Positions 54,330-60,479 of a DNA stretch of 64,000 nt are shown here, in pieces. The notes under the pieces are model-generated. The model worked only from the letters and a program-made list of their open reading frames with translations, did no database searches and was not told where the DNA came from. A program made the translations under genes and the position numbers. The stretch is from CALZFJ01 sp051878575 (GTDB lineage: Bacteria; Bacteroidota; Bacteroidia; Bacteroidales; Muribaculaceae): positions 1 through 64,000 of the forward strand of contig JBJEKJ010000121.1 in assembly GCA_051878575.1 (NCBI GenBank). The letters are read 5' to 3'. The stretch's first letter is position 1; every line of letters starts with the position of its first letter.

Positions 54330-55310
54330 TCAAATCGACAGGCGGCGCAGGGTGTTCAGCAAGTCGCGGTTGATGGGCTTGTCGTTCTTGATAGCCTTCG
54401 AGAACGGAACGTAGACGATCTCGTCGTTGGAAATACCGATCATCACGTTGCGCTGATCCTCAAGCAGTGCGTCGATGGCAGCCGCTCCCATGCGCGACGC
54501 CAGAATGCGGTCGACGGCAGTAGGCGAGCCGCCTCGCTGCAAGTGTCCGAGGATGGTCACGCGCACGTCGTATTGCGGATACTCATTCTTCACGCGCTCG
54601 GCGAGTGCCATCGCGCCTCCGGTGATCGGGCTCTCGGCAACAAGCACTATCGACGAGTTCTTGCTCTTGCGAAAGCCATTCTTGATAAGTTCCTCAAGCT
54701 GGTCGACCTCGGTGGATATCTCGGGAATGATGGCAGCCTCGGCACCGGTGGCGATAGCGCCATTAAGCGCGAGGAAACCTGCGTCGCGGCCCATCACCTC
54801 GATGAAGAACAGACGCTCGTGCGACGTGGCGGTGTCGCGTATCTTGTCGACGCACTCCATGATAGTGTTGAGTGCCGTGTCGTAGCCTATGGTTTTGTCG
54901 GTGCCATAAAGGTCGTTGTCGATAGTTCCCGGAAGGCCCACTATGGGGAAATTATACTCGGTAGCGAAAATGCGGGCGCCCGTCAGCGATCCGTCGCCGC
55001 CGATTACCACCAATGCGTCGATACCCTCCTTTTGCAGCATCTCGTATGCCATCTTGCGGCCCTCGGGAGTCTGGAACTCCTTGCAACGTGCAGTTTTAAG
55101 AATTGTTCCTCCCATTTGAATGATATTCGACACATTCTGTGTCTTGAACTCCACGATTTCGCCGGTGATAAGGCCGCGGTAACCGCGGTAAATGCCCTTC
55201 ACCTTGAAACCGCTATATATAGCCGAGCGTGTAACCGCACGGATAGCGGCATTCATGCCGGGAGCGTCGCCTCCCGATGTCAAAATACCTATACAATTAA
55301 TTCCTGCCAT
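54330..55310 (-). CDS. pfkA: ATP-dependent 6-phosphofructokinase
   Basis: The 326-residue protein matches bacterial PfkA throughout. ILTSGGDAPGMNAAIRA and VVIGGDGSLTGA bind ATP, GTIDNDLYGTD carries the catalytic Asp, MGRDAGFLA binds fructose-6-phosphate and LGHLQRGGSP ends the active site. The Gly residues after GGD favour ATP rather than pyrophosphate as donor. It commits fructose-6-phosphate to glycolysis. The gene has its own consensus promoter (55344-55374). Confidence 0.95.
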   Translation of the reverse strand: MAGINCIGILTSGGDAPGMNAAIRAVTRSAIYSGFKVKGIYRGYRGLITGEIVEFKTQNVSNIIQMGGTILKTARCKEFQTPEGRKMAYEMLQKEGIDALVVIGGDGSLTGARIFATEYNFPIVGLPGTIDNDLYGTDKTIGYDTALNTIMECVDKIRDTATSHERLFFIEVMGRDAGFLALNGAIATGAEAAIIPEISTEVDQLEELIKNGFRKSKNSSIVLVAESPITGGAMALAERVKNEYPQYDVRVTILGHLQRGGSPTAVDRILASRMGAAAIDALLEDQRNVMIGISNDEIVYVPFSKAIKNDKPINRDLLNTLRRLSI

Positions 55311-55343
55311 AATAATAACAATAATATTGGTTTAATTCTATTG

Positions 55344-55374
55344 CAAATATAGTGCAAATCGAGCGCAATACAAA
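55344..55374 (-). promoter_or_regulatory. Promoter of pfkA
   Basis: On the minus strand TTTG (55371-55374), a 19-base spacer and TATATTTG (55344-55351) match the consensus. The spacer ends GCGCTCGATTTGCAC, close to the spacer of the S9 peptidase promoter. Confidence 0.8.
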
Positions 55375-55401
55375 GAAAATTAGCCGTAAAGAGTCAATCC
55401 A

Positions 55402-56142
55402 TCACTTCTTTGCAATGTAGATGCTGCATGTGCCAAACGTGAGAGCCCGACAGCGACAGTCGGTAAACCCTGCCGCACGCATTATATCGAGCATCGCCTC
55501 GCCCTGCGGCACGGCCGCAATACTCTCGGGCAGATAGCTGTAGGCCCTGACGTCATTCGACACCAGTCGCCCCACAAACGGGATAACGTGAAGCGTATAG
55601 AGGTCGTAGAGCCGGCGCACCATCTTGCCGGTGGGCGTCGACAGCTCCACCACACACAGCACGCCACCCTTGTCGAGCACACGATACATCTCAGCATATC
55701 CGCGGTCGAGGTGCTCGAAATTACGCACTCCGTAGGCCACCGTCACGGCATCGAAAGTGCCGTCGGCAAACCGCAGATTCAGGCAGTCGCCCACCTCGAA
55801 GGATATGGCATCGGAGAGTCCGGCCTCAGCCACTTTGCGCCGTGCCACGTCGAGCATTCCCTGCGACAGGTCGATGCCCACGATGCCCTGCTCGGGCCTC
55901 AGCCGCCTATACAACTGCAAGGCAAGGTCGCCGGTGCCGGTGGCCACGTCGAGCAGCCGCCTCGGAGCATGCTCGCCCACGAGTCTCACCGCCTTTCGCC
56001 GCCACAGCCGGTCGATTCCGAGCGTCATGGCCCTGTTCATGAAGTCGTAGGCAGGTGCGATGCTGTCAAACATCTGCCGCACCTGCCCCGTCTTGCTCTC
56101 GGTGCTATTGTAAGGCTTGATTGATTCAGCTTTATACTTCAC
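55402..56142 (-). CDS. ubiE: Demethylmenaquinone methyltransferase
   Basis: The 246-residue protein (also called MenG) starts at a GTG codon (56142); no in-frame ATG lies near. The opening SIKPYNSTESKTGQVRQMFD is the usual MenG N terminus, which supports that start. RLLDVATGTGDLAL is SAM motif I, GIDLSQGML motif II, and TVAYGVRNFEHLD a family mark. It adds the final methyl group in menaquinone synthesis at the membrane face. It lies between purC and pfkA in a run of minus-strand housekeeping genes, 46 bases after purC. Confidence 0.92.
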   Translation of the reverse strand: MKYKAESIKPYNSTESKTGQVRQMFDSIAPAYDFMNRAMTLGIDRLWRRKAVRLVGEHAPRRLLDVATGTGDLALQLYRRLRPEQGIVGIDLSQGMLDVARRKVAEAGLSDAISFEVGDCLNLRFADGTFDAVTVAYGVRNFEHLDRGYAEMYRVLDKGGVLCVVELSTPTGKMVRRLYDLYTLHVIPFVGRLVSNDVRAYSYLPESIAAVPQGEAMLDIMRAAGFTDCRCRALTFGTCSIYIAKK

Positions 56143-56188
56143 GTCGGGTATGGGAAAATAGTGTTTCTATTGCCCTTGATGCAGGCTG

Positions 56189-57139
56189 TTATTTTCTCAG
56201 AGTCTTCAGATACTCAGTCACGTTCTTCTCGATGCGGGCGGCAATGTCGGCATCGATGGCAGGCACGAACTTCTCGCCCACGATATGCTCGTATAGCTCG
56301 ATGTAGCGCTGCGACACCGACTCGCAATACTCATCGGTCATCTCAGGCACCTGCTGGCCGACCTTTCCCATGAAATCGTGGTCGATAAGCCACTGGCGGA
56401 CAAATTCCTTGGAGAGCTGACGCTGAGGCTCACCCTTCTCGAAGCGCTCCTCATAGCCTTCGGCGTAGAAATAGCGTGATGAGTCGGGAGTGTGAATCTC
56501 GTCGATAAGAATCACCTTTCCGTCGCGTTTTCCAAACTCATATTTAGTGTCGACAAGAATCAGGCCTTTTGAGGCGGCAATCTCGGTGCCACGTGCAAAC
56601 AGAGCACGAGTGTAGCGCTCCATAGTCTCATAGTCGTCCTTGCTCACTATGCCTTGTGCGATAATCTCCTCGCGCGAGATGTTCTCGTCGTGTCCGGCGT
56701 CGGCCTTCGTGGTGGGAGTGATTATAGGCTCGGGGAAGCGCTCGTTCTCACGCATCCCGTCGGGGAGGCGTACTCCACACAGCTCGCGGCATCCTGCCTT
56801 GTACTCTCGCCATGCGCTGCCGGTGAGATATCCGCGGATAATCATCTCCACGCGGAATCCCTCGCATTTAAGGCCCACCGTCACCATTGGGTCGGGAGTG
56901 GCGAGCTTCCAGTTTGGAACGATGTCGGCCGTAGCGTCGAGGAATTTCGCCGCAATCTGGTTCAGCACCTGACCCTTCGATGGAATGCCCTTGGGCAAAA
57001 TCACGTCGAAGGCCGATATGCGGTCCGACGCAATCATCACCAAGATATCGTCGTCGATATCGTAGACATCGCGCACTTTGCCATGATACACACTTTTCTG
57101 TCCCTCAAAATTGTAGTCGGTTCTAACTAATGTTGCCAT
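56189..57139 (-). CDS. purC: Phosphoribosylaminoimidazole-succinocarboxamide synthase
   Basis: The 316-residue protein is the long form of SAICAR synthase found in Bacteroidetes. YHGKVRDVYDIDD is the ATP-binding start, LPKGIPSKGQVLNQ and RGYLTGSAWREY are substrate-binding stretches, and ILIDEIHTPDSSRYF the C-terminal signature. It joins CAIR and aspartate with ATP in purine synthesis. It is 15 bases after phoH; phoH-purC-ubiE is a common Bacteroidales order. Confidence 0.95.
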   Translation of the reverse strand: MATLVRTDYNFEGQKSVYHGKVRDVYDIDDDILVMIASDRISAFDVILPKGIPSKGQVLNQIAAKFLDATADIVPNWKLATPDPMVTVGLKCEGFRVEMIIRGYLTGSAWREYKAGCRELCGVRLPDGMRENERFPEPIITPTTKADAGHDENISREEIIAQGIVSKDDYETMERYTRALFARGTEIAASKGLILVDTKYEFGKRDGKVILIDEIHTPDSSRYFYAEGYEERFEKGEPQRQLSKEFVRQWLIDHDFMGKVGQQVPEMTDEYCESVSQRYIELYEHIVGEKFVPAIDADIAARIEKNVTEYLKTLRK

Positions 57140-57154
57140 ATACCTATATGTTTT

Positions 57155-58147
57155 TTAGATGTTTTCTGTTGCAATGTCGGCGGCGGGCTTTTCGGCTGCT
57201 TTGGCTCGCATAGCCTCGTCGTGGCGCTCGTAGGCCTCCACAATGCGCTGCACGAGCTTGTGGCGCACGATGTCCTTCTTGTCAAATTCCACCCTTCCGA
57301 TGCCCGGCACGCCCCTCAGTATGTCGAGCGCCTGGATAAGACCCGACTTCACGGTGCGCGGCAGGTCGATTTGCGTCACGTCGCCGGTGATTATCATCTT
57401 CGAGCCCATTCCCAAGCGGGTGAGGAACATCTTGATTTGGTGCGTGGTGGTGTTCTGAGCCTCGTCGAGCACAATCACAGCCTCGTTGAGGGTGCGGCCG
57501 CGCATGAACGCCAACGGCGCTATCTGGATGATGTTGCCTTCCATATACTCTTTCAGCTTGTTGGCGGGAATCATATCCTCCAGTGCGTCGTAGAGCGGTT
57601 GGAGATAGGGGTCAATCTTATCCTTCATGTCGCCCGGGAGGAACCCGAGTTTCTCGCCTGCCTCCACGGCAGGGCGCGACAGGATGATTTTGCGCACCTC
57701 GCGGTTCTTCAGCGCTCTGACGGCAAGTGCTATCGCCACGTAGGTCTTGCCCGTTCCTGCCGGACCGAGGGCAAAGGTGAGATCGTTATGATTGAATGTC
57801 CTCACAAGGAGCTGCTGGTTTGGGGTGCGCCCCGAGATGGGCTTCCCGTTGACGCCGTAGATTATCACGTCGTCGAGCTCTATTTCCTTCGGAGCCTCGC
57901 CGCGCACGGTGTCGATAATAACCTCGCTCGTGAGCTTGTTGTATTTTGCGCAGTAGTCCTCGAGCTGCTTGATTTTCTCCTCGAAGACCGACGTCTCCGA
58001 GTCGTCGCCAATCACTTTTATCACCGTGCCGCGTGCCGCCATGCGCAATTTGGGAAATAGATTGCGTATGAGCTGAATATTGGAGTTATTGACCCCGTAG
58101 AAGACCACGGGGTCGACTTTGTCGATAATTATTATGCGTTCTATCAT
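57155..58147 (-). CDS. phoH: PhoH-family ATPase
   Basis: The 330-residue protein has an N-terminal RNA-binding-like region (VIKVIGDDSETSVFEEKIKQ) and a PhoH P-loop domain. Walker A is GPAGTGKTYVA and Walker B AVIVLDEAQNTT; SGLIQALDILRGVPGIG is a family mark. The enzyme probably acts as an ATP-dependent RNA helicase. The product ends in an alanine-rich tail. A region resembling the pfkA promoter precedes it. Confidence 0.9.
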   Translation of the reverse strand: MIERIIIIDKVDPVVFYGVNNSNIQLIRNLFPKLRMAARGTVIKVIGDDSETSVFEEKIKQLEDYCAKYNKLTSEVIIDTVRGEAPKEIELDDVIIYGVNGKPISGRTPNQQLLVRTFNHNDLTFALGPAGTGKTYVAIALAVRALKNREVRKIILSRPAVEAGEKLGFLPGDMKDKIDPYLQPLYDALEDMIPANKLKEYMEGNIIQIAPLAFMRGRTLNEAVIVLDEAQNTTTHQIKMFLTRLGMGSKMIITGDVTQIDLPRTVKSGLIQALDILRGVPGIGRVEFDKKDIVRHKLVQRIVEAYERHDEAMRAKAAEKPAADIATENI

Positions 58148-58203
58148 ACTTGAGCATTAAACCATGCCGGCCTTTTTTCGTTACGAGACGGCACTTTCTG
58201 CTG

Positions 58204-58238
58204 CAAAAGTACAAAAAAATGTGCAATTCAAGCGCAAA
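58204..58238 (-). promoter_or_regulatory. Probable promoter of phoH
   Basis: On the minus strand TACTTTTG (58204-58211) matches TAnnTTTG, with TTTG (58235-58238) 23 bases upstream, longer than usual. The spacer holds GCGCTTGAATTGCAC, a variant of the spacer in the pfkA and S9 promoters. Confidence 0.5.
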
Positions 58239-58252
58239 ACCGCGAGTTTAGT

Positions 58253-59791
58253 TCACTTCAATCCCCATTCCTTTGCTCCACGCTTTTTCAGCTCGAGGGT
58301 GAAGGCCTTTGCCTTAGCCTCGGCAGCCGCCTCGTCGGCCGGCGTGGCGAAGGCGTGGCGGAATCCCCGCACCTTGTTCCACTCGCCGCGCGTGAAGTCG
58401 GGCACCGACACTGCCGCGCACCCGTTGTCCATCGAGAGCGAGCCGAGCTCGGCAAGGCAGCACCATTCGGCAAGGTCGTAGACGTCCATGTCGAGCGGCA
58501 GCCCGTTTTGCAGGCAGTAGACCAAGCGGCAGTCCATTATGAAGTCCATTCCGCCGTGTCCGCCCACCTCTTTCGCCATCTTACCGTATTTCTCAAGAAT
58601 CGGATGGCGGTATTTCTCCACAAGAGCCTTCATCTCGCTCTCGGGGAGGAAAGTGTGCGAGGTGAGGTCGTCGACTTTCACCTCCACTCCCGAGTCCTTC
58701 ATCTGACCGGCGTCGAGGGCATATCCCTCCACCGGATATTTGTTGGCAAAGCCCTTTGTGCCGGTGAGCTGATAGAGGCGGTTGTAGGGCTGCGGTGTCA
58801 TCACATTGTGCTGAATCTCAATCACTTTACCCTTTGCCGTGCGTATGAGCGTGGTGGTGTGGTCGCCATTGCGGAAACTGCTGCACGCCGTGTCGGCACA
58901 TTCCTGCACGAGCTCTTTGCCGACTACCGACTTTGTATCCATGGCGACGAGTGTCATCATGCGGTCGCCACGATGAATGTCGAGCGCCTGTGCCACAGGG
59001 CCGAGGCCGTGGGTCGGATAGACGTCGCCGCGATGGCGCATGTTGTAGTCCAAGCGCCAGCCGAGCTTGTCGGCCTCGCCGTTTTTCCAATATTTTTTCC
59101 AATAGGGCGTCAGATTATGTATATAAGCACCTTGCGCACGCACTATCTCACCGAAAACGCCGTGTTGCGCCATATTGAGAGTGTTCATCTCAAACCAGTC
59201 GTAACAACAATTCTCCAAAATCATGCAATGACGGCGATATTTCTCACTCATATCAATCAGCGCCCAGCACTCTTTAAGGTTCATTGCCGATGGCACCTCG
59301 ATTGCCACATTCTTGCCATTCTCGAGCGCACACTTTGCTACCGGGAAGTGGTGCAACCAATCGGTGGCGATATACACCAAGTCGATATCGGTGCGCTTGC
59401 ACAGCTCCTCATATCCTTTTTCGCCCCAGTAGACTGCCGCCTTAGGCATCGATGCCTCCTTGAGATACTTCTGGCACTCATCGGCGCGCGATTTCTCATA
59501 GTCGCAAAGAGCCACTACCTGCGTGCCGGGTATGTGTGTGAAGCGCGACACAGCTCCCGGTCCGCGCATTCCAAGTCCCACAAATCCCACTCGCACCACC
59601 GGCATTTTCGGCAGCGCAAGCCCTATCACGCTCTTCTGCCCTGCCGGTCGCTCAGGCGATTTCACCTCTATAGTTCCTTTGTTCCAGCTCCATTGCGTGC
59701 CGTTGCTCTCAGTCACGACGGCCTCATCGGCAGCCGATGCGGTGCATAAAGCCATGCACACAGCCGCAATGAGAAAAAATTGTTTTTTCAT
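58253..59791 (-). CDS. Gfo/Idh/MocA-family glycosidase, GH109-like
   Basis: From ATG 59791 (MKKQFFLIAAVC) the protein is 512 residues with a signal peptide ending TASA. VGFVGLGMRGPGAVSRF is the NAD-binding loop and VALCDYEKSRA the ribose-binding strand. AIEVPSAMN replaces the EKP motif of ordinary oxidoreductases, and DVYPTHGLGPVAQ and GGHGGMDF match GH109 enzymes. GH109 members use bound NAD to cleave alpha-N-acetylgalactosamine by oxidation and elimination; some cut blood-group A antigens. The gene stands alone with a TAACTTTG promoter box at 59825-59832. The 32 codons upstream of the chosen start precede the signal peptide and are not expected to be translated. Confidence 0.85.
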   Translation of the reverse strand: MKKQFFLIAAVCMALCTASAADEAVVTESNGTQWSWNKGTIEVKSPERPAGQKSVIGLALPKMPVVRVGFVGLGMRGPGAVSRFTHIPGTQVVALCDYEKSRADECQKYLKEASMPKAAVYWGEKGYEELCKRTDIDLVYIATDWLHHFPVAKCALENGKNVAIEVPSAMNLKECWALIDMSEKYRRHCMILENCCYDWFEMNTLNMAQHGVFGEIVRAQGAYIHNLTPYWKKYWKNGEADKLGWRLDYNMRHRGDVYPTHGLGPVAQALDIHRGDRMMTLVAMDTKSVVGKELVQECADTACSSFRNGDHTTTLIRTAKGKVIEIQHNVMTPQPYNRLYQLTGTKGFANKYPVEGYALDAGQMKDSGVEVKVDDLTSHTFLPESEMKALVEKYRHPILEKYGKMAKEVGGHGGMDFIMDCRLVYCLQNGLPLDMDVYDLAEWCCLAELGSLSMDNGCAAVSVPDFTRGEWNKVRGFRHAFATPADEAAAEAKAKAFTLELKKRGAKEWGLK

Positions 59792-59824
59792 AATACCACG
59801 TTTGTTTTTAAAATTTTTCAATAA

Positions 59825-59832
59825 CAAAGTTA
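59825..59832 (-). promoter_or_regulatory. Likely -7 element for the GH109-like gene
   Basis: On the minus strand TAACTTTG matches TAnnTTTG 34 bases before the start codon. The -33 element is weak (TGTG at 59853-59856, 20 bases upstream). Confidence 0.5.
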
Positions 59833-59849
59833 CGAAAAATTTTTTATTC

Positions 59850-60270
59850 CGGCACATTATCACATCGAAAATCCACGGCTCTTTCATTTAAGATTGCGTT
59901 GCATTCTCAATGAGAGGGGTATTTTTATAGTGGATGCTGTGGCCTTATGGATAGGGCTATTTTGTTGATTTTCAGCAAAATAAGTATCTGGAAAAATTGG
60001 TCAAGTGGCAAATTTTTCATAACTTTAAAGATGATAATCAATTAGTTACGTTGAAAAATGAAGCCACTTGACCAAAGACGTTTGATTGACGCGCATAAGC
60101 TCAATCACACCGCAAAAGTAATAAAAAATCCGTACCACAGGGTAGTATCCTGGAACAACTGATGAATTTTGCAGACTCAAAAATCTGAGGTGGGGGGGGA
60201 TGATGGTCACCATCCGGCGACCAACACATCGCGGTGGCGATGAGAGCTGTGGTGGGGGCTTAGTGCAGCA
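59850..60270. other. Intergenic stretch with an 11-bp inverted repeat
   Basis: No recognised gene lies here. GGTCAAGTGGC (59999-60009) and GCCACTTGACC (60063-60073) are perfect inverses 53 bp apart. A 34-codon plus-strand frame (60058-60162, MKPLDQRRLIDAHKLNHT) begins inside the second arm. It may be the start of a decayed mobile gene, but I do not recognise it. A TTTTGTTGA/TCAGCAAAA near-hairpin lies around 59970. Confidence 0.5.
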
Positions 60271-60273
60271 CAG

Positions 60274-60306
60274 AAAAGGCCCGGATGCGGTTGGGGCATC
60301 CGGGCC
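60274..60306 (-). terminator. Strong terminator after the small-peptide gene
   Basis: A perfect 10-bp GC-rich stem (GGCCCGGATG, 60278-60287, with CATCCGGGCC, 60297-60306) is followed on the minus strand by TTTTCTG. It closes the LRR/small-peptide operon. Confidence 0.85.
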
Positions 60307-60335
60307 GTGGGATTCTGCTTATTCAGGTGCGACGA

Positions 60336-60452
60336 TTAAGCCATTTCGTCGTTGTCGGGGCTTTCGTTGCCTAAATTACTGCCCATGAGCAGTTCGTTCT
60401 GGCAGTTAATCTTTATTACCTCCATTTCGGGAGCGACATATTCCTTATTCAT
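60336..60452 (-). CDS. 38-residue peptide of the Bacteroidales MNKEYxAPEMEVI type
   Basis: A small minus-strand frame runs ATG 60450-60452 to TAA 60336-60338. The product starts MNKEYVAPEMEVIKINCQ and ends in an acidic NESPDNDEMA. Many Bacteroidales genomes carry short peptides that begin with a pattern like MxKxYxxPxxxVxx and end in an acidic tail; their role is unknown to me. The frame follows the LRR gene stop codon by 27 bases and is followed by a strong terminator, which supports it as a real last gene of the operon. It has one Cys and no signal peptide. Confidence 0.65.
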   Translation of the reverse strand: MNKEYVAPEMEVIKINCQNELLMGSNLGNESPDNDEMA

Positions 60453-60479
60453 AGCTAATAATTTTTTTGTCGTTACGGA

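Noticed and set aside
58355..59749. 464-codon plus-strand frame opposite the GH109-like gene
   Set aside because: Antisense shadow; the minus strand has a complete GH109-like enzyme with signal peptide.
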